Source: Fibrobacter sp. (GTDB lineage: Bacteria; Fibrobacterota; Fibrobacteria; Fibrobacterales; Fibrobacteraceae). Taken from it: 64,000 nt of DNA. Below, piece after piece: positions 1 through 7,106 of the stretch. A program made the translations under genes and the position numbers. Under the pieces are notes generated by a model. The model was not told the DNA's origin. It searched no databases and saw only the letters and a list, made by a program, of their open reading frames with translations. The number at the start of each line of letters is the position of its first letter. Within the stretch, counting starts at the first letter, position 1. The stretch spans positions 1 through 64,000 of the forward strand of contig JAKSIF010000010.1 in the NCBI GenBank assembly GCA_024398965.1, in the 5' to 3' direction.

Positions 1-18
1 ATTCTTTATACATGAAAA

Positions 19-46
19 CCCCGAAAGTTGTGTCCAACTTTCGGGG
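19..46 (-). terminator. Rho-independent terminator of the epimerase gene
   Basis: A perfect 12-bp stem (CCCCGAAAGTTG against CAACTTTCGGGG) encloses a 4-nt loop. Read on the minus strand it is followed by TTTT. It lies 29 bp past the stop of the leftward epimerase gene. Confidence 0.85.
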
Positions 47-74
47 TTCACATCAAATGGAAAGCCTTTTTTTA

Positions 75-995
75 CTACACCTGGTCGAAGGTCCACTTCA
101 CATGATCCATCATGAAGTCGTGGGCATCGAATACCAGGCCGAACTGGTCCTTGATCTTACCGACTTCAAAGCGCATGGGAGTATCGCCCCAGCCCAGGTC
201 GGTTTCTACAATCTTGGACTTTGTATCGGGCTTCAAGGAAAGCATCATCTCGGCAATTTCCTTCCAGCCAATCCATACGTCGCCAAGACCCAGGTAGATT
301 TCTTCGTTCTTGTCGGATTCCAGCAATCGAACATAAAGTTCTGCCTGCTGGCTTGCATGAATAAACTGGGTTCCATCATTCTTGATCAGGTTGATATCGC
401 GACCTTCCTTGACGGCACGAGCCATGTCAAAGAAGCGACGGTCCGGCTGGCAGCAGCCATCGATATAGGCAGGGTTGCCGAAGGTATAGCCCGGACGGAT
501 AATGTTTCTGGTCATCTTCACTTCGGGGAAGCTTGTACCATAACCATGGGCAAAGCCCAAGACGAAGGCCTCGCCGGCAGCCTTGGTGGCACCATAAAGA
601 TCTACGGGAAGGTTGGAGGTCACTTCGCGCATCACCGGGCGCATACGGCCCATGGCGGCGGTACTACTGGTGTAGATGAACTTCAGGCAGCCCGCCTTGG
701 CAGCACTTTCAAGAATGTTCACCGTAGCGCGTGTATCATTCATCAGCATGGTGGCAGGAGTCTCGCCCCAGCCAAGGGCAATATGGATACAGGCGTCACA
801 GCCTTCGAGACCGGCGGCGATTTTGTCAAAATCGGTAAGGGAGCATTCAACGAAACTCACGTTGGGCTGAGCCTTAAGGCTAGGGACCTTGTTGGGATGA
901 CGTGTGGCAATCACAACCTCGTGACCCTTGGCCAAAAGAGCCTTGACCACATAATGACCAATAAAACCTGTTCCACCGGTTACAAAAACTTTCAT
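75..995 (-). CDS. NAD(P)-dependent epimerase/dehydratase, extended SDR family
   Basis: A 306-residue oxidoreductase of the extended short-chain dehydrogenase family, probably acting on a nucleotide sugar or similar substrate in the cytoplasm. The N-terminus MKVFVTGGTGFIG is the Rossmann dinucleotide motif. A Ser-Ser-Thr patch (YTSST) is followed by the catalytic YGATK (YxxxK), with the usual substrate-binding region behind it. An upstream in-frame start would add 11 residues, but the ATG at 995 is preceded by AGAGG at good distance and starts directly on the Rossmann strand, so I chose it. The gene stands alone with its own terminator; the neighbour ddl is divergent. The substrate cannot be read from sequence alone. 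Confidence 0.85.
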   Translation of the reverse strand: MKVFVTGGTGFIGHYVVKALLAKGHEVVIATRHPNKVPSLKAQPNVSFVECSLTDFDKIAAGLEGCDACIHIALGWGETPATMLMNDTRATVNILESAAKAGCLKFIYTSSTAAMGRMRPVMREVTSNLPVDLYGATKAAGEAFVLGFAHGYGTSFPEVKMTRNIIRPGYTFGNPAYIDGCCQPDRRFFDMARAVKEGRDINLIKNDGTQFIHASQQAELYVRLLESDKNEEIYLGLGDVWIGWKEIAEMMLSLKPDTKSKIVETDLGWGDTPMRFEVGKIKDQFGLVFDAHDFMMDHVKWTFDQV

Positions 996-1100
996 AAAAA
1001 CCTCTTTTCCTAAAAATATATATAGCAAAACCCAGAAACAACAACTCTAAACACAAAAAAGTTTCCCCCCGTAACCACTTTGCGAAGGCACGAGACTTCA

Positions 1101-1190
1101 ATTATGAATTATGAATTACGAATTACGAATTGATCATCTTTCATCTTTCATCCTTCATCCTTCATTTTTCATTCTTCATCCTTCACCTTT
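1101..1190. repeat. AT-rich low-complexity intergenic repeat upstream of ddl
   Basis: Direct repeats of ATTATGAATT / ATTACGAATT are followed by a pyrimidine-rich run of CTTTCAT / CCTTCAT / TTTTCAT units. The same two-part style recurs before the phosphatase gene at 28.6 kb and in the composite elements at 2.3 and 48.3 kb. It is non-coding and ends about 70 bp before the ddl start. Confidence 0.6.
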
Positions 1191-1260
1191 ATCCTTTCTC
1201 CTTTATCCTCTCCCCTATCTTTTGCTACATTTTTATCGTAAGATTTCCAAGAGGTTTTAT

Positions 1261-2295
1261 ATGGCACGTATGCGCGTTCTCGTTCTGATGGGTGGTCCTT
1301 CCACCGAGCATGATGTTTCTGTGGTCAGCGGTACCGGTGTGGTCCGCGCCATGAATCCGGACAAGTACAATATCCATCCGGTGCTTATCGACAAGGACGG
1401 CACCTGGCACTGGTCTTCCCGCGAACTGTCCCCCTACCAGAAGGACAACTTCAGCGTGAACTACTTCCGCGGTCTCGAAGGCACGGCAGCCAACACCAAG
1501 AAGAACCCGGCCCTCTCTGAACTGCCGGATGCAGACATTGCATTCCTCGCCCTCCACGGCAAATGGGGCGAAGATGGCCATATCCAGGCCTTGCTTGAAA
1601 ACTGGGGAATTCCCTACACCGGTTGCGGCCTTTTGGCTTCCGCTCTCGCCATGGACAAGATCAAGTCCAAGGAAATCTACCGCGCAAACGGCATCCCCAC
1701 TCCGGACTACAAGGTCATCTGGAAGCACGACTTTACTGGCGACACCCTGGTGAAGGTTTCTGACGAACTTGGATTCCCCCTGGTCATCAAGGATCCTCTG
1801 GGCGGTTCCTCCATCGGTATCGGTATCGCCAAGGATCTTGACGAAGCAGGCAAGATTGCTCAGGACCTGTTCAAGGATTCCAACCGCCTCCTCTGCGAAA
1901 AGTTCATCGCCGGTGGCGAAGCAAGCTGCGGCTACATCGAAGGCGAAAAGCCCCTGCCTCCTACAGAAATGCGCATGACCACCCGTGAATACTTCGACTA
2001 CGAAGCCAAGTACAACGGCGAATGCCAGGAAGTGACCCCCGCAGAATTTGCGCCGGAACTTACCGCACGCATTCAGGAACTGGTGAAGAACGCTCACTAC
2101 GCTCTGGGCGGCGCAGGCTACAGCCGTACCGACGTCCGTATTACCAAAGACGGCGAACTGTACGCCATTGAAACCAACACCCTGCCCGGCATGACTCCCA
2201 CGAGCCTCCTGCCCCAGCAGGCCGCATGCAACGGAATTACCTACAGCCAGCTCATCGACATGATCATCGAAAAGAGCCTGTATATTAAGAGATAA
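1261..2295 (+). CDS. ddl: D-alanine--D-alanine ligase
   Basis: A 344-residue ATP-grasp ligase that joins two D-alanines for the peptidoglycan stem peptide, in the cytoplasm. Visible features: N-terminal MGGPSTEHDVSVVSG (the ddl signature GGxSxEhdVS); LHGKWGEDG; the ATP-grasp core around VIKDPLGGSSIGI; and a C-terminal GYSRTDVRI followed by IETNTLPGMTPTSL, the Mg/ATP and D-Ala site. Length is typical. An in-frame ORF runs about 50 residues upstream through repeat DNA, but the ATG at 1261 follows AGAGG and starts at the family N-terminus. tsaB follows after a 123-bp repeat-filled gap, so co-transcription is uncertain. Confidence 0.95.
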   Translation: MARMRVLVLMGGPSTEHDVSVVSGTGVVRAMNPDKYNIHPVLIDKDGTWHWSSRELSPYQKDNFSVNYFRGLEGTAANTKKNPALSELPDADIAFLALHGKWGEDGHIQALLENWGIPYTGCGLLASALAMDKIKSKEIYRANGIPTPDYKVIWKHDFTGDTLVKVSDELGFPLVIKDPLGGSSIGIGIAKDLDEAGKIAQDLFKDSNRLLCEKFIAGGEASCGYIEGEKPLPPTEMRMTTREYFDYEAKYNGECQEVTPAEFAPELTARIQELVKNAHYALGGAGYSRTDVRITKDGELYAIETNTLPGMTPTSLLPQQAACNGITYSQLIDMIIEKSLYIKR

Positions 2296-2418
2296 TGAAC
2301 AATTAAAAAATGAACGATGAACAATGGTTATAATGGTACGGCTTTGCCGTACTCATAAAAAAGCAGCGAAGCTGCCATTATGACAATTGTTAATTATTAA
2401 TTGTTCATTGTTAATTTT
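2296..2418. repeat. Composite intergenic inverted-repeat element
   Basis: The left side carries AATGAACAATTAA / GATGAACAATGG units; the right side carries their inverse (AATTGTTAATTATTAATTG, TTCATTGTTAATT). Between them sit two compact hairpins with trinucleotide loops: GTACGGC-TTT-GCCGTAC and GCAGC-GAA-GCTGC. The whole gap between ddl and tsaB is filled by it. A similar arrangement lies at 48297-48418. No coding potential. Confidence 0.65.
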
Positions 2419-3063
2419 ATGATGAACTTAGACTTATTTGTAGACACCTCCCGCAAGGGAATTTCCATGGCTCTGCATTGCGCAGAAAAGTCCATTTACG
2501 AAGAAACCGTAGATGGAGCCGCACGTGGCGAAACCGCCTCTGCAATCATGGACGAACTACTTAACCGAGTCGGAGCAACTCTTGACGATGTAAAGCGCGT
2601 CATGGTTACAGTCGGCCCCGGCTCCTTCAGCGGTTTACGTACCGGTGTCGCCTTCTGCCAAGGGCTTTGCTTCAGCGGCAAACGCGAGCTATACGGTGTC
2701 AGCACCTTGCAGGCACTTGCCTGCTTTGGTTCCGCCAACGACAAAGACGCAGCCGTTGTAATCCGCGCCCGTAGCGGTTACTGGTACCTGCGTCTGAACG
2801 AAGCCGAAAGTTTCATTCCCACAGAAGAAGTAATCGCCCAACTCAAGGCCGCAAGCCCCAAGGCAATCGTCCTCGACGATGCAGCCCTTGCCGACGAAGC
2901 CCTCAGCGAAACTGTTAAATCCCTGGAAGCCGCAGGCACCGTGATTGCAAACGAAAAGGCACAACCTCTTTCAGCCTGGTCTCCCCTCTTTGACAAGGTT
3001 AAGGCAAGCCTGATCCAGGAAGCCAACTACATCCAGCCCTCCTACTTCGAGAAGCTGCACTAG
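2419..3063 (+). CDS. tsaB: tRNA threonylcarbamoyladenosine biosynthesis protein TsaB
   Basis: A 214-residue ASKHA-fold protein of the t6A37 tRNA-modification machinery, the non-catalytic partner of TsaD with TsaE. The family hallmark GPGSFSGLRTG is present near residue 70, followed by CQGLC and a region matching TsaB length. The true start is ATG 2419 or the next codon, ATG 2422, where the family sequence MNLDLFVDTS begins. The upstream TTG in the same frame lies in repeat DNA. No clear Shine-Dalgarno sequence is visible. The rimI-like acetyltransferase follows 18 bp later, a pairing seen in many bacteria. Confidence 0.92.
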   Translation: MMNLDLFVDTSRKGISMALHCAEKSIYEETVDGAARGETASAIMDELLNRVGATLDDVKRVMVTVGPGSFSGLRTGVAFCQGLCFSGKRELYGVSTLQALACFGSANDKDAAVVIRARSGYWYLRLNEAESFIPTEEVIAQLKAASPKAIVLDDAALADEALSETVKSLEAAGTVIANEKAQPLSAWSPLFDKVKASLIQEANYIQPSYFEKLH

Positions 3064-3081
3064 GGCAACTGCGAGAGTTAC

Positions 3082-3516
3082 ATGTCCATCCGGAAAATGG
3101 AAATCCAGGACGTTCCCGCCATCCTTGAAATCCAGAATGCTCTGGCCTTCCAGGAATGGAACGAAAAGCAGTTCGCTTCTGAAATAAAGGCCAGCTACGC
3201 CTACTGTATCGTGGACGAACTGGGCGAAGGGAATATTGCCGGCTACGCCATTTTCCACCTGATGGGGTCAGATTCAGAACTGCTCAGCATTGCCGTTGAT
3301 GCAAGCCTGCAGCGGTCCGGCATTGGCGAGAAGTTGTTGAAAGCCGGACTCGAAAATCTGGACCTTGCCGCAGGGGACGCCTGTTTCCTTGAAGTCAAGG
3401 AACATAACGAAAAGGCCCGCAAGTTCTACGAGAAACATGGGTTCAAGCTTTTTGGCACCCGCAAGAATTATTACTCAGACGGTGAGAACGCCGCACTTTA
3501 CAAGCTAGAGGCTTAA
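3082..3516 (+). CDS. rimI: Ribosomal-protein-alanine N-acetyltransferase-like GNAT protein
   Basis: A 144-residue single-domain GNAT acetyltransferase. The acetyl-CoA motif A is LQRSGIGEKLL (Q/RxxGxG/A) at about residues 75-85, preceded by the beta-4 strand ELLSIAVD. The C-terminal NEKARKFYEKHGFKLFGTRKNYY is the RimI-type end. RimI acetylates the N-terminal Ala of ribosomal protein S18. The assignment rests on the sequence plus its place directly after tsaB (18-bp gap), which is the usual tsaB-rimI neighbourhood. The next gene starts 1 bp after its stop, so the three genes are probably one operon. Confidence 0.85.
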   Translation: MSIRKMEIQDVPAILEIQNALAFQEWNEKQFASEIKASYAYCIVDELGEGNIAGYAIFHLMGSDSELLSIAVDASLQRSGIGEKLLKAGLENLDLAAGDACFLEVKEHNEKARKFYEKHGFKLFGTRKNYYSDGENAALYKLEA

Positions 3517-3517
3517 T

Positions 3518-4369
3518 TTGTCCAGAAACACAAAATCACACGACAAGAAAATCTTCAAGAGAATTACGGCAATTGCCGCTGGAGTCTTGATTCTGCTTGT
3601 TGCAGCATTTTATCTCGTCATGACCAAGAGCGGTCACTGGCTTGTGGACGACGATGAATTTGATCATGTAAAATGGGTTGTTGTTCTTGATGGACAATCC
3701 GCAGACATGGAACGTTCCGACTTTGCCGCAAACCTGCTGAACCAAGGCCGTGCAGATTCCATCTTGATTCTCGGACGTCGAAACTTTAGAAACCGTAGCA
3801 ATGCCGAATTCTACGTAGACGACTTTATGCAACTGGGATCCTTCGACAGCAACGCTGTATTCATGGCCGTTCACGATGACGCCTCCACCATCGGTGAAGC
3901 CTACACCGTAATTCCCTGGCTCAAGGCCCGAAAGGCAGACACCGTTCTGCTGCTGACATCCGCTCCTGCAACCCACAGAGTCAAGCGAATCTTCTCCGCA
4001 CTTTCTGGAGAACGTCCAGTGTATTACACCGCAGACATTCACCACTACATGTACGACGCCGACTCCTGGTACACCAACCGCGAGTCCCGCAAGAACTGGA
4101 TTCGAGAATGGGCGGCTCTCGCCGTCTCGTACATTGACCTTTGGCCCTCCGGAATTTTGACTCCAGCTGATTCCACCTTCTACAGGCCAATCGTCACTGT
4201 TGCTGAATTTGAAAGGCAGAAGGATCCCATCGTTAATCTACAGGACTTGCTTCCCAAGGTTCAGGAAAAGATCAAGGAAGTTGCAGCAACAGAACCAGAC
4301 GAAAAAACTGCAGCCGATTCTGTGAAAACAGATACGACCGCAGTCAAGGATTCTACAAAGAAGAACTAA
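3518..4369 (+). CDS. DUF218 (YdcF/SanA-like) membrane-anchored protein
   Basis: A 283-residue protein with one N-terminal membrane segment (about residues 15-33) followed by a DUF218 domain (about 45-200): VVVLDGQ, then SILILGRR, DDASTIGEAY and VLLLTSAPATHRVKRI. The conserved order of acidic, T/S and H-R residues is that of YdcF, SanA and ElyC proteins, which act in envelope homeostasis. The last 40 residues are Lys/Thr/Asp-rich and look disordered. It starts at TTG 3518, one base after the rimI stop, consistent with translational coupling; the next ATG falls inside the membrane helix. It ends 12 bp before the convergent GH9 gene with no terminator visible between them. Confidence 0.75.
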   Translation: MSRNTKSHDKKIFKRITAIAAGVLILLVAAFYLVMTKSGHWLVDDDEFDHVKWVVVLDGQSADMERSDFAANLLNQGRADSILILGRRNFRNRSNAEFYVDDFMQLGSFDSNAVFMAVHDDASTIGEAYTVIPWLKARKADTVLLLTSAPATHRVKRIFSALSGERPVYYTADIHHYMYDADSWYTNRESRKNWIREWAALAVSYIDLWPSGILTPADSTFYRPIVTVAEFERQKDPIVNLQDLLPKVQEKIKEVAATEPDEKTAADSVKTDTTAVKDSTKKN

Positions 4370-4381
4370 ATCCTAAATAAA

Positions 4382-6097
4382 TTACAAACAAAGTATCGAA
4401 AGCACGGCTGTCAGCGGGGAATTCCAGTTGATGGCCGTTTCGTTACTGGCAAAGGAACAGCGTTCATCCGTATAGGAATGGCCTTCCAGCAAGCTGGGAT
4501 AATGGGGCGCACGATGCATGTCCTGGCGATCCTTGTTCAGGCCTCCAGCAAGAAGCCCAGGGATAGGTTCCTTAACTCCATCGGAATGGCTAAGGCGGTG
4601 ATGAACGTGCATGGGAGAACTCCAGGCGGAACCGGTTACAAAACTGCGGTTCACGGGATTTCGACCGTACACAAAGTTCAGCTGTTCGCGGCACCAGTCC
4701 GGCAGGATTTCACCGTCCACTTCCTTTCGCCAGGTTGATACAACAGCAAGCGTCAAGGCGTGATTACTGATTTCGCCGTTACTGCCCCAGATAAACCTGC
4801 GGATGGAAATTCCATAGGGATCAGCCTTCTGCAGACGGATAATTTCTGCAGCCACCTTCTCCAGGGTTTCTCTGGCCTTTCGCTGCAATTCAAGGTCCTT
4901 ATCCTGCAAGGCAAGCAACATCCAGCCCATGTTCTGGGTGTCACGCCAGTCCACGCCAAAGTTAGGCGGATTCTGCTCCATGTCGCGAACAATCTGATCC
5001 TTCAGTTCCCCGAAGGAACCGTTGCAGAACAAGGCCACGCGAGCCCAGAAGAATTCGTCATCCACATGTTCGTCGCCGTAGCCGCCGCTTCCCTCGGTAT
5101 TATGGGGCCATTCCGCGTCGGGATGTTCCACGGCCCAGCGGTAGGCACGCTCAGCCGCCTGCAGGCACTGCCCCGCGAAGCGTTCGTCAGTACTACGGAA
5201 GACACCGCAGGCTGCCGCCATAACGCCAGCAAAGTTCAGCGTAGACGTGGTGGACTTTCCAAGGATCAAGCGCTTCTGCAGCAGGTCGGAATCCTTAGGC
5301 GAGATAAATCCGTCCCAATGCTCAGGGCTTACCTTAAAGAAGACGCCGCCGTCGGAATCCTGCATGCGGGCAAAGAAATCCAGTTCAAAGCGCAGCTCTT
5401 CCTTCAGGCTAGTGGGCAATTCAAAGGTGCCGCCCACGTTCACAAAATCCGTACTGCATTTCTTGGGATCAACTCGTCCATCGCAAACACTGCAAGCAAG
5501 AAGCATGGTCCCTACGGAAACGCCGCCATTCACGATGTACTTGCCGTAGTCACCGGCGTCATACCAGCCGCCGTGGGCATTCCAGGTTCCCTCACGATTC
5601 ATCATCTTGTGGAATCCAATGCAGTCGTCAAAATGAGCCGCAGGTCTTGCCCACTTTCCGGCAAATTCCTCGGGCAGTTCAACGCCACTACGCTGGTAGT
5701 AGAAGGACTTGATGTTGGCCTTCAGCTGGCGTTCAATCCAACTGTCAGAAATTTCAAACTTTTCTGTGGTAAATACAACCTTGCCGTCAAATACAATCTG
5801 GATGCGGTACTCCCCCGAAACATTCAGTTTCGAGAAATCTCCGCTCCAGAGATTTTCGTTGGAATACTCGCAGACACCAGAATGTTCAAAGGATCCCTCG
5901 CGAAGCAGTCCCTCAAATGCGACCGCTCCATCAACCACCGTTTCCACCCTAAAACCAAAATTCTTTGCCACCAGTTTTTCAGAGCTTTCTGACTTCAATA
6001 CATCAATTAAAGTTGGTACGACAAAGAACACCTTAGGACCACAGGGAACATAGCCCACGTGGTTATAACGGACAGGATAACGGACAAGATCTTGCAT
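4382..6097 (-). CDS. Glycoside hydrolase family 9 enzyme (endoglucanase/cellodextrinase), no signal peptide
   Basis: A 571-residue protein. Residues 1-115 form the Ig-like N-terminal domain typical of one GH9 subgroup (NHVGYVP start, SGEYRI near 95). Residues 120-571 are the (alpha/alpha)6 catalytic domain, with GGWYDAGDYGKY at 177-188 carrying the two Asp residues, MHVHHRLSHSDG near residue 500, and the general acid Glu in SNETAINWNSP near 553. No signal peptide, linker, CBM or C-terminal sorting module is present, unlike the GH5, PL1 and GH43 genes in this window. I infer a cytoplasmic or periplasmic cellodextrinase that processes imported oligosaccharides; an unrecognised export route is not excluded. 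A 22-bp tandem repeat array lies just upstream. Confidence 0.9.
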   Translation of the reverse strand: MQDLVRYPVRYNHVGYVPCGPKVFFVVPTLIDVLKSESSEKLVAKNFGFRVETVVDGAVAFEGLLREGSFEHSGVCEYSNENLWSGDFSKLNVSGEYRIQIVFDGKVVFTTEKFEISDSWIERQLKANIKSFYYQRSGVELPEEFAGKWARPAAHFDDCIGFHKMMNREGTWNAHGGWYDAGDYGKYIVNGGVSVGTMLLACSVCDGRVDPKKCSTDFVNVGGTFELPTSLKEELRFELDFFARMQDSDGGVFFKVSPEHWDGFISPKDSDLLQKRLILGKSTTSTLNFAGVMAAACGVFRSTDERFAGQCLQAAERAYRWAVEHPDAEWPHNTEGSGGYGDEHVDDEFFWARVALFCNGSFGELKDQIVRDMEQNPPNFGVDWRDTQNMGWMLLALQDKDLELQRKARETLEKVAAEIIRLQKADPYGISIRRFIWGSNGEISNHALTLAVVSTWRKEVDGEILPDWCREQLNFVYGRNPVNRSFVTGSAWSSPMHVHHRLSHSDGVKEPIPGLLAGGLNKDRQDMHRAPHYPSLLEGHSYTDERCSFASNETAINWNSPLTAVLSILCL

Positions 6098-6177
6098 GCC
6101 CTAAGATTTAGATATTTAGAGAAAATGAAACCACCCAATTCAAGGGATTTTCCGTTTACCGGCGGAACCACCACCTC

Positions 6178-6273
6178 GGCGACGTTTCAAAGCCATCTTG
6201 GCGACGTTCCGAAGCCACCTCGGCAACGTTCCAAAGCCATCTTGGCGATGTTCCGAAGCCATCCTGGCGACGT
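6178..6273. repeat. 22-bp tandem repeat array (4 copies plus a partial fifth)
   Basis: Units start at 6178, 6200, 6222, 6244 and 6266, each beginning GGCGACGTTCC or a close variant and continuing into AAGCCATCTT. Even- and odd-numbered units differ consistently (TTTCAAAG or TTCCAAAG against TTCCGAAG). The array sits between the stop of nfo and the start of the GH9 gene, both read leftward, so it would lie in the GH9 upstream region or the nfo 3' end. There are no spacers, so it is not CRISPR. Confidence 0.85.
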
Positions 6274-6277
6274 AAAG

Positions 6278-7105
6278 CTACTTAGCCTTGCCTCTCAGCA
6301 GGGCAATTTCTGCCGCATAACCGGGCAGTTCATTGGGCGTTTCCAGGTAAAAAGGCAAATTCTTCAAAACAGGATGATTTACCACCCTTACAAGAGCCTC
6401 AAGACCGATAAAGCCCCCGCCAATCACCTCATGACGGTCCTTATGGCTACCCATCGGATTCTTGCTGTCATTCAGATGAATCGCCTTCAAACGGCCAAGC
6501 CCCACAATCTTGTCGAACTGTTCCAGCACTTCGTCCAGATGGTCCACAATGTTGTAACCACCATCAAATACATGGCAGGTATCCAAACAAACGCCCATCT
6601 TTTCAGAAAGATTCACTCGGTCCAGAATCTGTCGCAGTTCCTCGAAAGTTCGGCCAACCTCGGAACCCTTGCCCGCCATGGTTTCCAGCAGAACCGTGGT
6701 CTTGTGTTCAGGCTTCAGCAATTGATTCAGCATGGCCGTTATATATTCAATTCCCACGTCCACACCCTGCTTCACATGGCTGCCGGGGTGAAAATTGTAC
6801 ATGGCGCCAGGGAAATGATCCATACGGAAAAGGTCATCCCGCATCACGTCCAAAGCATACTGACGAAGCCCCTCGTCGGCGGCACAGGGATTCAAAGTAT
6901 AGGGAGCGTGGGCCAAAATCGGGGCAAAGTGATTTTCTTCCAGCAAGGTCACAAGCTTGGCGGCATCCGCCTTGTCAAAGGGCTTTGCGGAACCGCCACG
7001 AGGATTGCGGGTAAAAAACTGGAAGGTATCCGCCCCAATGGAAAGGGCGGTTCGTCCCATGGCATAAAAGCCATCAGAGCTAGACAAATGGCAACCAATA
7101 TGCAT
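6278..7105 (-). CDS. nfo: Endonuclease IV (AP endonuclease)
   Basis: A 275-residue TIM-barrel Zn enzyme that cleaves DNA 5' of abasic sites in base excision repair. Conserved blocks: [11 protein letters not shown] at the N-terminus; [18 protein letters not shown] (Zn His); [18 protein letters not shown] (Zn Glu); [14 protein letters not shown] (Zn Asp/His); and [22 protein letters not shown] (Zn/active-site cluster). Length matches the family. The start follows the stop of the outer-membrane protein gene by 1 bp, so it is probably translated from the same mRNA as fecR and the barrel gene, an unusual operon partner for a DNA repair enzyme. Confidence 0.95.
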   Translation of the reverse strand: MHIGCHLSSSDGFYAMGRTALSIGADTFQFFTRNPRGGSAKPFDKADAAKLVTLLEENHFAPILAHAPYTLNPCAADEGLRQYALDVMRDDLFRMDHFPGAMYNFHPGSHVKQGVDVGIEYITAMLNQLLKPEHKTTVLLETMAGKGSEVGRTFEELRQILDRVNLSEKMGVCLDTCHVFDGGYNIVDHLDEVLEQFDKIVGLGRLKAIHLNDSKNPMGSHKDRHEVIGGGFIGLEALVRVVNHPVLKNLPFYLETPNELPGYAAEIALLRGKAK

Positions 7106-7106
7106 G

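Noticed and set aside
12-1013. A + strand ORF over the epimerase gene
   Set aside because: It lies antisense to a protein with intact GGTGFIG and YxxxK motifs and has no recognisable domain.
6178-6273. Possible CRISPR array
   Set aside because: The 22-bp units are directly adjacent with no spacers, and there are no cas genes.
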